A stretch of DNA of 43,863 nucleotides from SZUA-370 sp034003955 (GCA_034003955.1 JAVEXO010000022.1:1-43863); one strand, 5' to 3'; positions 25,192 through 34,132 are shown, numbered from the stretch's first letter. The notes: generated from the letters alone by a model not told the origin. A program made the numbers and translations.

Positions 25192-26393
25192 TTAATCTCC
25201 TCGATTGATTCGAATCCACCCTGCTCACAATCATCACCTTCCTTACAGACCCCTGTTATCAGGCGCAGATCCTTCTGAGGTATGGGTAATGAAATGATGA
25301 ATGACGATCCGACGTCTTTCTTGGACCGTACCGCTATGTCTCCTCCGTGTTCCTTTATGATTTTGTAGGTCAAGGTAAGGCCAAGCCCCGTACCATAATC
25401 CTTTGTCGTGTAATAAGGCTCGAAAATCTTGCCGAGTCTATCCTCAGAAATTCCTATCCCTGTATCGGCAACGATTATACTTAGTTCCTCGTTATGCACA
25501 GACGTGGCAAGCCTGAGCTTTCCTCCCGCCGGCATGGCGGCGCAGGCATTCTTGACAAGATTAAGCAGTGCTTGCTTTAAGTAACGCCTGTCGAAAGGAA
25601 CAGCAGGCATAGGATTGTCATACTCTACGAGTAGTTCGATGCCGGCGTTCTCTATCTCTACACGCATGAATTCAACCAGCTCCTTAAGGAGGGCATTTAT
25701 ATCATCGTTTATTGGTACTATATCCATTGGCCTGACGGCAAATAAAAAGTCAACTACTATCTTGTTGAGCCTGTCTATCTCTTCTGTCACGATGTCCAGA
25801 TAGCGTATGATCGGGGGAGTCGCATCGTTACCCAAGGCCTTCCTCATCAGCTGGACATGTATGCTGATGGAGCCAAGTGGATTTTTTATCTCGTGGGCAA
25901 CACCTGCCGCCAGGTTCGTCAAGGATGCCAGATTCTCGGCTCTGCGAAGCCTGGCTTCCTTGTGGCGCTTCTCTGTTGTTTCTTCTATGTGAATGAGCGT
26001 GCCGCTAATACGCTTGTCCCTGACGAGCGGCGTGACACTGATTGCCATGATACGGGTACCAGACTTGGTATCGAGCGCGAATTCCCTGTCTATTATAGAT
26101 TCTTCCCCGGTAAGGGCCATATCAAAGAAGATGGCTAGCTCGTCGTCACGAAGGCTGTTCCACAGAGGAGCATCGAACAATTCTGCATGTGACATGGGGA
26201 GGAAGCGCTCTGCTGCCTTGTTGACGAGGATGGGTATATGATCCTCATCGCAGACGACTATGCCATCCATCATAGAGTCAAGCACCGCGTCGAGGCGTTC
26301 GTTTTCATCCGCCAAGACACGGAGGAGACCTTTGATAGACTCCTCGTTCATGCGAGGAACCTTCTCCATCGCGCGTTCTAGGAACTTTCGCAT
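25188..26393 (-). CDS. Cytoplasmic PAS-domain sensor histidine kinase (NtrB type)
   Basis: This 401-residue kinase has no membrane segments. A helical start is followed by a PAS domain (about residues 32-140: MMDGIVVCDEDHIPILVNKA) and a HisKA domain with His167 in GVAHEIKNPLGS. The HATPase_c domain has N-box NLVKNACAAMP, G1 DTGIGISEDRLG, F-box KIFEPYYTTK and G2 YGTGLGLT. It sits directly upstream of its NtrC-type partner. The C-terminus carries a short tail with paired cysteines (GVCKEGDDCEQGG). The signal sensed is unknown; a cytoplasmic cue is implied. Confidence 0.92.
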   Translation of the reverse strand: MRKFLERAMEKVPRMNEESIKGLLRVLADENERLDAVLDSMMDGIVVCDEDHIPILVNKAAERFLPMSHAELFDAPLWNSLRDDELAIFFDMALTGEESIIDREFALDTKSGTRIMAISVTPLVRDKRISGTLIHIEETTEKRHKEARLRRAENLASLTNLAAGVAHEIKNPLGSISIHVQLMRKALGNDATPPIIRYLDIVTEEIDRLNKIVVDFLFAVRPMDIVPINDDINALLKELVEFMRVEIENAGIELLVEYDNPMPAVPFDRRYLKQALLNLVKNACAAMPAGGKLRLATSVHNEELSIIVADTGIGISEDRLGKIFEPYYTTKDYGTGLGLTLTYKIIKEHGGDIAVRSKKDVGSSFIISLPIPQKDLRLITGVCKEGDDCEQGGFESIEEIK

Positions 26394-27676
26394 TACAAGC
26401 CTCCGTCGGAATCCGAGAACGCATCGGCAAGGCGTTCGGCCAAGGCCGCCGGCTGAAGGTTGTACGATGAATACCGTAGCATGGCGTCTCTGGCCAAGCT
26501 GGCGTAACGTTCTACGACTCGCTGAGTCTCTATGCCCGAGCCTTGTTCTCGTAGGAGGCTTGAAAAAGCAGAACCGGTAGCATCGAGGAAAGCCGGGAAG
26601 GTATACGAAAAAGCATCATCGCTCGAACCAAAATTTGCCGTAGCTGACATAGCATCGCTCATGGCTGTTTCAACGCTTCCTCCCTGTGCGGCAAGCCTAA
26701 GCAAGGGGCCATCTGTAAGGCCCGGGCCAACTCTGTTTGCCCGGGCTAGCAGTGCGGCGGCAAAAGAAGCGGCCAGACTATCCAGCTGGCTGTGCGACGA
26801 TGTTCTGTACCGCGCCACATAGTCGCCAACACTTTCAATGCCGGTAGCTGAATCTTTAAATATTCTCTCTATGACAGCCTTGGCATCATTACCCGTTCTC
26901 TGTATGAAACGGTAGCGCCTGACTCTAGATAGTATTGTTGGTATTATGGCCTGCCTGCGTGTTGTGGTTAGCACGAAGACGCTGTGAGCCGGTGGCTCTT
27001 CCAGAATCTTTAATAGGGCGTTGCGCGAGGAGTCGAGCATGGTGTCTGCATGCTCTATAATGATTGTCTTGCGTCTACCATACGGTGCTAGTCGGGCCCA
27101 GAATTCCATGGCTCTCACCTGAAACACGGGAGTCGCCGCCGGAAGCATGTCCTCCAGCTTTGAACAGACTCCCAGGAGCCTGGCGGCTTCCTTGGCCGCG
27201 GCCGCATCGTCAGAGCCGGAGCCTGCCTTAGCCGGGGCACAGACATCAAGGCCTTCTATAAGCTGCCTTACCAGGGGAAGGGCCTTTGAAAGACGGCCCT
27301 CTTCTCCTTCATAGAGCTCCCTGTCAAAACGCCGGACAAGCTTCCTGGCTGCCCGCACGAAGAAGTACCTGGAAGCGACTCCGGGGGCGCGTTCCATCAT
27401 AACAGAACCTATGGAAAGCTCTTCCCTGAATGACTTGGGGCCCAGTATGAGCATGTCCTGGTGAGTTAGTGCGCGGTGCCTCGAGCACTGTTCGCAGGGG
27501 CAATTCCATTCGGCCGATCCGTCACATGACAGTATTCTAGCCAGTTCAAGCGAGGCACTGAGCTTAGCCGAGAGGGGTGGGCCTTCGAACAGCATCGACC
27601 CTGGTAGCTCTTTACGCTCTATCTCCGAGCATAGCTGCGCCTTTATGGTGTGCTGGCCTATGAGGTTATCAAGCAT
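26393..27676 (-). CDS. holB: DNA polymerase III delta'-type clamp-loader subunit
   Basis: The 427-residue protein is a DnaX/HolB-type AAA+ clamp-loader subunit. It begins LIGQHTIKAQLCSEIE. The position of the P-loop reads EGPPLSAKLS, lacking the GxGKT residues, so ATP binding is unlikely; this points to delta' rather than gamma/tau. A zinc-binding cluster (CDGSAEWNCPCEQC) and the SRV-type sensor (IIPTILSRVRRYRF) are present, with EHADTMLDSSRNALLKILEE preceding. A long insertion (about residues 105-195) and a long C-terminal extension make it larger than typical delta' (about 330). It overlaps the kinase start by one base. Confidence 0.82.
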   Translation of the reverse strand: MLDNLIGQHTIKAQLCSEIERKELPGSMLFEGPPLSAKLSASLELARILSCDGSAEWNCPCEQCSRHRALTHQDMLILGPKSFREELSIGSVMMERAPGVASRYFFVRAARKLVRRFDRELYEGEEGRLSKALPLVRQLIEGLDVCAPAKAGSGSDDAAAAKEAARLLGVCSKLEDMLPAATPVFQVRAMEFWARLAPYGRRKTIIIEHADTMLDSSRNALLKILEEPPAHSVFVLTTTRRQAIIPTILSRVRRYRFIQRTGNDAKAVIERIFKDSATGIESVGDYVARYRTSSHSQLDSLAASFAAALLARANRVGPGLTDGPLLRLAAQGGSVETAMSDAMSATANFGSSDDAFSYTFPAFLDATGSAFSSLLREQGSGIETQRVVERYASLARDAMLRYSSYNLQPAALAERLADAFSDSDGGL

Positions 27677-27680
27677 GGGT

Positions 27681-28181
27681 CTAGGCCTGCCCCGTGAGGT
27701 TCACGGCTGGAATGGCCGGGATGGCAGGTATGGCTGCGGCTACAAGCGGCAAGAGAAGCCTTGCGATGAAGCTTTCAGTCAGCAAGGCTTCTACATTGAA
27801 GACCGGCTGGTATCTGAGCAGCATGATGATGATGGCCGATACTACCATTCCTTCAAACACACCAAACACGAGGCCTAAGAGTCTGTCAAGAATATCCAGG
27901 TTTAGATTCTCAAGGACGCTGCGCATCGATTTCTCAATGATCTTGACGACTATGAACACCAGTGCAAAAGAGGCTACGAATCCGGCCACGAGTGCGAAGC
28001 CACCCATGCTTACAAGCGTGTTGAGCCACTCACCCACCGGCCTGTAAAAGAATATACCCGCAAGGAGGCCTCCTAGTATGGCCGCCATCGAAAGTACTTC
28101 CCCTATGATGCCCCTGAACCAGCAACGCAAGGCCGCGAGTACAATAATCGCAATAAGCACGTAGTCTAGGCCATTCATCAT
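27681..28181 (-). CDS. cvpA: CvpA-family membrane protein
   Basis: This 166-residue protein has four hydrophobic helices, as in the CvpA/colicin V production family. The N-terminal signature is LDYVLIAIIVLAALRCWFRG, followed by IIGEVLSMAAILGG and a third helix after GEWLNTLVSMGG. The C-terminus has an Ala/Pro/Ile repeat (AAIPAIPAIPAVN). Its role in this family is not settled; envelope functions are likely. Its ATG overlaps the murG stop by four bases, and holB follows after four bases. Confidence 0.88.
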   Translation of the reverse strand: MMNGLDYVLIAIIVLAALRCWFRGIIGEVLSMAAILGGLLAGIFFYRPVGEWLNTLVSMGGFALVAGFVASFALVFIVVKIIEKSMRSVLENLNLDILDRLLGLVFGVFEGMVVSAIIIMLLRYQPVFNVEALLTESFIARLLLPLVAAAIPAIPAIPAVNLTGQA

Positions 28182-29278
28182 GAAGCCTCCTTTCCTACGC
28201 GTCTTGCTATCAAGGATGCAATGGTTGAAGCAGCATCGGGTTTTGCCATGACTTTGGCAGCCGCCGCCATGGCACTGCGTCGTGCGGTTGAGTCGAGCAG
28301 GGCAAGCAACGCGCTTGTCAGAGCCTCTGCTGTGGCGTCTTCTCCCGTCAGACAGATGGCGGCACCGGCTTCTGCCATCATTTCTGCGTTTTGCACCTGG
28401 TCTCCTCTGCTAGCATTGCCGGCCAGTGGAACAAATACCAAGGGCTTGCCGGAGGCTGCGCCTTCCCATAGGGTGCCTGCTCCGGCTCGTCCTATGATTA
28501 TATCGGCAGCGGCTAGGAGATCGGGCATCTCGTCGTGCACATACTCAAAACCATGGTAGCCGGCATCGGCGGGTCTGCACGAGGGGTGGCCTGCGCCCGT
28601 CTGGTGTGCTACGAGAGCCTTGCCTGACATGGCAGGCAGCATAGCCTGTACTAGTTCATTTATCTGGCTTGCGCCCTGGCTACCACCTAGTGCCAACACG
28701 ACGGGAAGTTTTGAATTGAAGCCGAGCCATGCGCGACCTCTCGCGGGGTCTCCCTTGCCTATGATGGCCCTGACAGGGTTGCCAACGACAACAGCCTTTG
28801 CTCTCTGCTGTTCCGGCAGGTACTCTAGGGTCTTCTGCCAGCTGACCAGAATAAGCTCTGCCCGCCCCGCGTTTATCCTGGTGGCCAGGCCTGGGCTCAG
28901 ATCGGATTCGTGTGTGAAGACAGGAATGCCAAGCAGAGCCGCCGCCATGCATGGTGGAACACTGACGTAGCCGCCCTTTGAGAACACCATGGCCGGCTTG
29001 AGTCTTCGTAGGAGACTTATGGCGGCAAAGAAACCCGCCAGGACCCTGAAGGCGTCACGTACATTCTTGAGTGACAGAGAACGCCTCAACTTGCCCGAGG
29101 GAATGGTCATGAACTCGATACCGGCAGACTCAACGGCCTGGCGCTCAACTTCCTTGCCCGAGCCTATCCAGACGATGCGGCCGTTCCATGTTTCTTGTAG
29201 CTGCTCTATGACTGCAAGGCCGGGATAGACGTGTCCACCGGAGCCTCCTCCTGTGAATACTATGCACGCTTCACTCAT
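28178..29278 (-). CDS. murG: UDP-GlcNAc:undecaprenyl-pyrophosphoryl-MurNAc-pentapeptide transferase MurG
   Basis: MurG, 366 residues, adds GlcNAc to lipid I to make lipid II on the inner face of the membrane. It has the glycosyltransferase motifs TGGGSGGHVYPGLAV at the N-terminus, FSKGGYVSVPP, and GGSQGASQINELV. The donor-site loop is AGAGTLWEGAASGKPLVFVP followed by GDQVQNAE. The length is typical. It overlaps pgi upstream and cvpA downstream by four bases each, so it is translated in a coupled series. No other mur genes lie nearby in this window. Confidence 0.97.
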   Translation of the reverse strand: MSEACIVFTGGGSGGHVYPGLAVIEQLQETWNGRIVWIGSGKEVERQAVESAGIEFMTIPSGKLRRSLSLKNVRDAFRVLAGFFAAISLLRRLKPAMVFSKGGYVSVPPCMAAALLGIPVFTHESDLSPGLATRINAGRAELILVSWQKTLEYLPEQQRAKAVVVGNPVRAIIGKGDPARGRAWLGFNSKLPVVLALGGSQGASQINELVQAMLPAMSGKALVAHQTGAGHPSCRPADAGYHGFEYVHDEMPDLLAAADIIIGRAGAGTLWEGAASGKPLVFVPLAGNASRGDQVQNAEMMAEAGAAICLTGEDATAEALTSALLALLDSTARRSAMAAAAKVMAKPDAASTIASLIARRVGKEAS

Positions 29279-30855
29279 AGAGCGCCTAAGAGTCTTGCGT
29301 AGGAGGCAAGGGCTGGGTCGCTAGGACCACCCTCTGCCAGGACTGTACCCGTCAGTTTCTTGCCAAGCTGAACGCCTTCCTGGTCAAAGGAGTTGATGTT
29401 CCATGCAAAGCCCTGGAACATGACCTTGTTCTCGTAATGGGCCAGAAGGGCTCCGAGTGCCGTGGGGTCGAGCTCCTCGCCCAGGATAAGGCTTGAAGGA
29501 CGCCCGCCTGGGAAGCGTTTGTTTGGGTCAGGATCGCCCTTGCCCTTGGCGAAGGCGACTATCTGCGCGGCTAGGTTGGCGTTGAGCTTGCGTCGTGCGC
29601 TGGAGCCTTCAAACGCCGGGTCAAAGCCTGTCTGGTTCTTTTTAAATCCTATGAACTGCAGGGGCACAACGTCGGTGCCCTGGTGGAGGAGCTGAAAGAA
29701 GGAGTGTTGCCCATTTGTTCCTGGTTCACCGAATACGACGGGGCCAGAAGGCATCGTTAGGCTAGAACCATCACGATCGACACACTTGCCGTTGGATTCC
29801 ATGTCGAGCTGCTGCAGGTGGGCAGGAAAACGAGACAAAGCCTGGGTGTAAGGAAGCACGGCGAGGCTTGGCCTGCGCAGGACGTCACGCTGGAATATAC
29901 CGAGCATGGCATCGAGCAGGGCGGCGTTATTTGTTATTTCGGGAACAAGTGCCTTCTTATCGGACTGGGCTGCTCCTTCCAGAATGGATGAAAATGTTTC
30001 GGCTCCTAATGCTATCGACAGTATGACGCCACCAACAGCGCTCGTAGCGCTATAGCGGCCGCCTATGAAGTCGTCTATGTAGAACGAATCAAGATAGGCG
30101 GGATTGCGTGCTAAAGGACTCGTCTCGCTCGTCACTGCAACCAGATGGCGTGATGGGTCAACCTTGCCTGAGCTTGCCAGCCATGCCTTGATCAGAGACT
30201 CGTTAGCCAGTGTCTCCTGTGTCGTGCCGCTTTTTGAGACGAGTATGAAGAGGCTCGTCTCAGGATCGAGCCTGGACAATATACCATTTGCGTCGTCTGG
30301 ATCGACATTGCTTATAAACGCCGCCTCCAAGGCTAAGAGGCCTCTCTCCCGTGCCCATTGTTCCAAGGCCAGGTATAGGGCTCTGGGACCGAGGTCTGAT
30401 CCTCCTATCCCTATCTGGAGGACTCGCTTAAACTGTTTGCCCGTTGAACCGACGATGTCACCATTTCTTACCTTGTCGGCGAAGACTGCGGCCCTGCCGC
30501 GTTCGGCCTCGTAGAAGGCGCGATAGTCACGGCCATTCTTTATCACGGGGCCGCATGGAGTTCCTCTGCTTATGTGATGAAGCACCATACGCTTCTCTCC
30601 GGCGTTCATGACAGAGCCTGTTGCTAATGCCCTGTATTGACCGATGATATCCATCTCAAGCGTCGCTTCACCAAGCAGGGCTATAGTCTCGTCGTCGGCA
30701 TCCATGGCGCCATAGGAGTATTCAAGCCGCCCACCCATACCAATCATGCGCTTCGCTATACGTTGTGGTGTCAAAGCAAGAGCGAGGTCTTCGGCCTTGC
30801 GCTCAAGTATGGCTTGCCACATGCTCGATTGATCTATACGTTTCCACTGGTTCAT
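29275..30855 (-). CDS. pgi: Glucose-6-phosphate isomerase
   Basis: This enzyme of 526 residues interconverts glucose 6-phosphate and fructose 6-phosphate in glycolysis. Signatures visible are IGIGGSDLGPRALYLAL, LVSKSGTTQETL, GGRYSATSAVGGVILSIALG and GEPGTNGQHSFFQLLHQG. The catalytic Glu and His fall in the last motif. ATG 30855 (MNQWKRIDQ) gives the usual family N-terminus and follows a GGAAGGA-type site; in-frame codons further upstream overlap the promoter region. It is the first gene of the - strand series pgi-murG-cvpA-holB-kinase-regulator. Confidence 0.96.
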   Translation of the reverse strand: MNQWKRIDQSSMWQAILERKAEDLALALTPQRIAKRMIGMGGRLEYSYGAMDADDETIALLGEATLEMDIIGQYRALATGSVMNAGEKRMVLHHISRGTPCGPVIKNGRDYRAFYEAERGRAAVFADKVRNGDIVGSTGKQFKRVLQIGIGGSDLGPRALYLALEQWARERGLLALEAAFISNVDPDDANGILSRLDPETSLFILVSKSGTTQETLANESLIKAWLASSGKVDPSRHLVAVTSETSPLARNPAYLDSFYIDDFIGGRYSATSAVGGVILSIALGAETFSSILEGAAQSDKKALVPEITNNAALLDAMLGIFQRDVLRRPSLAVLPYTQALSRFPAHLQQLDMESNGKCVDRDGSSLTMPSGPVVFGEPGTNGQHSFFQLLHQGTDVVPLQFIGFKKNQTGFDPAFEGSSARRKLNANLAAQIVAFAKGKGDPDPNKRFPGGRPSSLILGEELDPTALGALLAHYENKVMFQGFAWNINSFDQEGVQLGKKLTGTVLAEGGPSDPALASYARLLGAL

Positions 30856-30916
30856 CTCGTCTATCCTTCCAGCCTCGGCTTTTGGCTCATGCGAAGTGTT
30901 TCGTTTCGATACGTTT

Positions 30917-30945
30917 ATAGTATGCTCCAAGCGCTGATTTTACAA
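30917..30945 (-). promoter_or_regulatory. Candidate promoter of the pgi operon
   Basis: On the - strand TTGTAA (30945-30940), 17 bases and TACTAT (30922-30917) resemble sigma-70 boxes at four of six positions each. It lies about 60 bases before the pgi ATG in the 197-base divergent gap to the PilZ-type gene. An overlapping TATAAA three bases downstream is an alternative -10. Confidence 0.4.
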
Positions 30946-30990
30946 TATGGCAAACGTTTTACTAGCTTCATATACGAATCGCCTGCAATC

Positions 30991-30999
30991 TGCTATACT
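30991..30999 (+). promoter_or_regulatory. Candidate extended -10 promoter of the PilZ-type gene
   Basis: TGCTATACT has the TG-N extension and five of six matches to TATAAT. No good -35 box stands at the right distance. The expected start of transcription would be near 31006, about 47 bases before the ATG at 31053. Confidence 0.4.
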
Positions 31000-31052
31000 C
31001 ATTATTGTGCTCGTATGCACAGGTGTATAAAAAAGTCATGCGGGAGAATCCT

Positions 31053-32291
31053 ATGGCAAAGCTCGTTACCTTCATCGAAAAGGAGTTTATACTCAATCAG
31101 GTGAAGAAGTCGGGTAGTAGGGTCGTCGTTTTTGGTTCTGGCAAGAGTCTGGATGGCACGCTCAAGGATTTTGACAAGGAGACTCTGGTGCTAAAGGCCA
31201 AGGCAGAAGAGGCCAGAACCTTCAAGCCATGGGATGCCGTATCGGTGTTTCTGTCGTATCAAAGCCAGCGTGTTACATTCCCAGGCAAGATAAAGAAAAA
31301 CACCGGAGTTGAACTGATCATTGCTCTTCCTGAAAACCTCATAAAGGCTCCTCAACGTAAAGCCGTACGCGTACAGCCTCCGCAGGATATTAAGTTAGAG
31401 TTTCTTCTTCAGAACGAGAAGATACGCATCGATTGCCCCGAGTCAAGCGAATACGCAGAGCTAGAGATGCCTGCCTTGAGCGTGGGTTTTGAGACAGGAT
31501 CTATCAATGCCTTGCTTGATAGCTTCAAGGAGAAGGCTTCGACGATGTACAGCAAGAGTGGCATCGTCATGTTCAACAGGAATAATAAGCCAGAAACAGT
31601 TGAAGAAAGGCTTATATCTGAAATAGGCCGCACACTGCTTGTTACCAGCACCCATAGTCAACTGCCATCATCAGACCCGTATCCTGAAGGGCGCATCATT
31701 ACCCAGGAGATGGCGGATGCCTTCGAGGGTCCATCTGTTTTCATAGAGGGCTCGGCGCTCGAGCGTAGCAGGGCCGAGAAGACGGCTAGCGGTATCATCT
31801 CAGAGCTGTATTGTCCCATCCTGTACTATCAATACGTGATAGGGTATATCTACCTGATGAATGATGAGAACAGGAAGACCTGTCTCGATTACAGATCGGT
31901 GGATTTTGCCTGGGAATTCGCTCATATTCTGGCATATACCCTTAAGACAAACAATTACTTCAAGCTCGATGAGCAATACATAGCCGATCCGTATAAACCC
32001 CAGGTTGTGGATCTTTCAAGTAGTGGCTGCCTCCTGCTCATGCCCAAGTCAAGCTTCAAGGTAAAGCTCAAGCACGGCTCCGTACTAGACATGAGCATCT
32101 CCAGGGCGGATCCCGCTACCTCGGTCACGATGAAGGGTCGAGTGACCAGAAGATTCGACGATAGGGAGAACGAGTATTACGGTGTCGCCTTCATCACTAC
32201 AGAGATGGAAACATCCATTGCCTTGAACACCATACTGTACGCCGATGATACGAGCCGTTTTGCCTGCGACGAAGCGTCGCTAGAACTCTGA
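31053..32291 (+). CDS. PilZ-related protein with a long insert between the two c-di-GMP motifs
   Basis: The 412-residue protein begins with a YcgR-like beta domain (about residues 1-98). The basic motif RKAVR (RxxxR, 102-106) is followed by a beta strand. The second PilZ motif, DLSSSG (DxSxxG, 320-325), comes only about 215 residues later, within the C-terminal barrel (SGCLLLMP to YYGVAFI). In standard PilZ domains these motifs are about 25-35 residues apart. The inserted part (about 130-300) resembles a small alpha/beta sensor-like domain (SELYCPILYYQYVIGYIYLM). Spirochaetes carry such DUF1577-like proteins; c-di-GMP binding is inference. GGGAG at 31042 fixes the ATG at 31053. Confidence 0.75.
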   Translation: MAKLVTFIEKEFILNQVKKSGSRVVVFGSGKSLDGTLKDFDKETLVLKAKAEEARTFKPWDAVSVFLSYQSQRVTFPGKIKKNTGVELIIALPENLIKAPQRKAVRVQPPQDIKLEFLLQNEKIRIDCPESSEYAELEMPALSVGFETGSINALLDSFKEKASTMYSKSGIVMFNRNNKPETVEERLISEIGRTLLVTSTHSQLPSSDPYPEGRIITQEMADAFEGPSVFIEGSALERSRAEKTASGIISELYCPILYYQYVIGYIYLMNDENRKTCLDYRSVDFAWEFAHILAYTLKTNNYFKLDEQYIADPYKPQVVDLSSSGCLLLMPKSSFKVKLKHGSVLDMSISRADPATSVTMKGRVTRRFDDRENEYYGVAFITTEMETSIALNTILYADDTSRFACDEASLEL

Positions 32292-32305
32292 GATTGGACC
32301 TAAGC

Positions 32306-32560
32306 ATGCATGATTTTACTGTAATGGACAGATTGAAGCTGGCACTAGCAGTGATGATGCGCTGGGAGACACTCGTCACCCTCGTCGCGTTCATCGCGGT
32401 ATGGTTACTGGTACGCTATGTGGCCGATCCATGGCGTTCTGAAGGGCGACGAGCCAGCATGCGAGCCTTCATGTCGTCCAGGAAGGCCGAGGCTCCTCCC
32501 GCCGCCGTGGCCGATGATGATCCAGACTCATTAGATGATGACGACGAACTGCCCGACTAA
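32306..32560 (+). CDS. Small single-pass membrane protein with acidic tail
   Basis: This protein of about 84 residues follows the PilZ-type gene after 14 bases. It has one hydrophobic helix (about residues 17-35, LVTLVAFIAVWLLVRYVA), a basic stretch (RSEGRRASMRAFMSSRK) and an acidic end (DDPDSLDDDDELPD). TTG 32294 is an alternative start. Its last 92 bases run against the end of recQ, so one of the two C-termini may be misjudged. No family is recognised. It may work with the PilZ-type protein, by proximity only. Confidence 0.55.
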   Translation: MHDFTVMDRLKLALAVMMRWETLVTLVAFIAVWLLVRYVADPWRSEGRRASMRAFMSSRKAEAPPAAVADDDPDSLDDDDELPD

Positions 32561-34088
32561 GATGCGTGGCGACTATCCTGTTTTTCCAGGGCCAGCGTGA
32601 ACGAATACCCATAAGCCCTACGTTGATGGCTGATCCTATGCCCTCTAAGGCCTCTTCGGGCTTCCACTCATGCAAGGCTCCTCGTAAGGGAGCATGAATG
32701 CCAGCGCCTGTTCCCGTCATGAATGCGGCGGCCTGCCTCGTTGTAAAGCGTCTGCAATGTCTTGTACAGAGGTCTAGGAGTTCCATTGTTCCTGGTGCCA
32801 GCTTGCGAGCGCTCCCATCACAGAGATCACATGATGAGCAGGCTACATGCTCGGCATCGTCGTACCCCAGGGCCGAGAGCAGAAACATTCTCCTGCATGA
32901 GTATGATCCCCTTGCATAATCATCCATTTTTCTGGTCCTCTGTGTTGCCATCTTTTGAGCCATGCCCAGAGCTCCTATGCCAGGTTCCGGGTCGTAGACT
33001 GTATTGTGTATATAATCCTCCCTGGATGCTTGCCGTATGAGGAGAGCCAAGCTGGCCTTTCCGTCGCGGCCGGCGCGCCCCGATTCCTGTAGATATGCTT
33101 CCACCGAAGCCGAGGGCCCAAAATGCACGACCGTCCTCACATTTGCCTTGTCCATCCCCATGCCGTACGCGCAGGTTGAGAATAAGACCCCATCACTCGA
33201 TGCCATGAACCATGCCTCAAGGCTTGCCCTCTCGGCCGCATCGAGTCCTGCATGATAGAATCTCGCCTCCTTCCCAGAGCTTCCGGCTCGCGCCTGCTCT
33301 GCCAGTATCTCCGAGCTTGAGCGCGAGCGGGTAAAGACGAGCATTGGCCGTTCCAGCCTGCTTAAGGCATCCCTGAGAGCCTCCTTCATTGACAAGGCAG
33401 GCCAGACCTCATAGCGTATGTTTGGCCTGTCAGGGATGCCATAGACCAGGCGATAGGGTTTATCGCCGAAGAGTACCTGGCTTACTCGGGCCAGGATAGG
33501 GGGAGAGGCTGTCGCCGTAAACGCCGTTACCATGCGAGGCGAGACAGCCTTTATAGCATCTCCCAGACCCAGGTAGGCGGGTCTGAAGCCATCACCCCAT
33601 TCTGACACGCAATGAGCCTCGTCTATTACAAAATGTGCTATGCCCGCGTCTCCAATAGCGGCCCTGATGCCGGGAATGGCCAGCATCTCAGGGTTTGTTA
33701 TTATGATGCGAGCCTTGCCTGACACAATAGACTTCAAGGCTGCGGCTTTTTTTTCGGCTCCCATGCCGCCTCTTAAGACGACGGTTTCTAGTCCTGTGCC
33801 ATCGAGCCTTCTTTGTTGGTCGGACATCAAGCCCAAGAGCGGATACACGATGAGGCTTGGCCCTGGGCACAGGGCCGCCGGCAGCTGGAAGCAGAGGCTC
33901 TTGCCTGCGCCTGTTGGTAGTATTACAACCTGACGCTCTGTTTCTACGCCGTCCAGGCCTTCTTGCATGGCGTCAAGGATGTTTGCAACGACGAGTCTTT
34001 GGTAGGGGTACAGGTACTCTATACCAAAGTGTTCTAGAGCGTAGGCTCCTACAGGATCAGCATACTCCATGGCTACGATACGCTGCAT
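32469..34088 (-). CDS. recQ: ATP-dependent DNA helicase RecQ
   Basis: The protein has up to 539 residues and unwinds DNA 3' to 5' in recombination repair. The superfamily 2 motifs are clear: ILPTGAGKSLCFQLPA (Walker A), DEAHCVSEWG (DEAH box), TAFTATASP and QESGRAGRDGK (motif VI). The RecQ zinc cluster follows: C near CRRMFLL, then CSSCDLC. A winged-helix-like region with GLMGIRSRWPWKNRIV follows, but there is no HRDC domain. The last 45 or so residues are His/Arg-rich and antisense to the acidic tail of the convergent small gene, so they may not belong to the conserved protein. nth lies 44 bases upstream. Confidence 0.9.
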   Translation of the reverse strand: MQRIVAMEYADPVGAYALEHFGIEYLYPYQRLVVANILDAMQEGLDGVETERQVVILPTGAGKSLCFQLPAALCPGPSLIVYPLLGLMSDQQRRLDGTGLETVVLRGGMGAEKKAAALKSIVSGKARIIITNPEMLAIPGIRAAIGDAGIAHFVIDEAHCVSEWGDGFRPAYLGLGDAIKAVSPRMVTAFTATASPPILARVSQVLFGDKPYRLVYGIPDRPNIRYEVWPALSMKEALRDALSRLERPMLVFTRSRSSSEILAEQARAGSSGKEARFYHAGLDAAERASLEAWFMASSDGVLFSTCAYGMGMDKANVRTVVHFGPSASVEAYLQESGRAGRDGKASLALLIRQASREDYIHNTVYDPEPGIGALGMAQKMATQRTRKMDDYARGSYSCRRMFLLSALGYDDAEHVACSSCDLCDGSARKLAPGTMELLDLCTRHCRRFTTRQAAAFMTGTGAGIHAPLRGALHEWKPEEALEGIGSAINVGLMGIRSRWPWKNRIVATHLSRAVRRHHLMSLDHHRPRRREEPRPSWTT

Positions 34089-34132
34089 GCGGTTCAGACA
34101 CTTGAGGTTTACGGAGTTATAGGATTGCTATG

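Noticed and set aside
26393..27676. Annotation as DnaX (gamma/tau)
   Set aside because: The P-loop lacks the GxGKT residues, which DnaX needs; delta' fits better.
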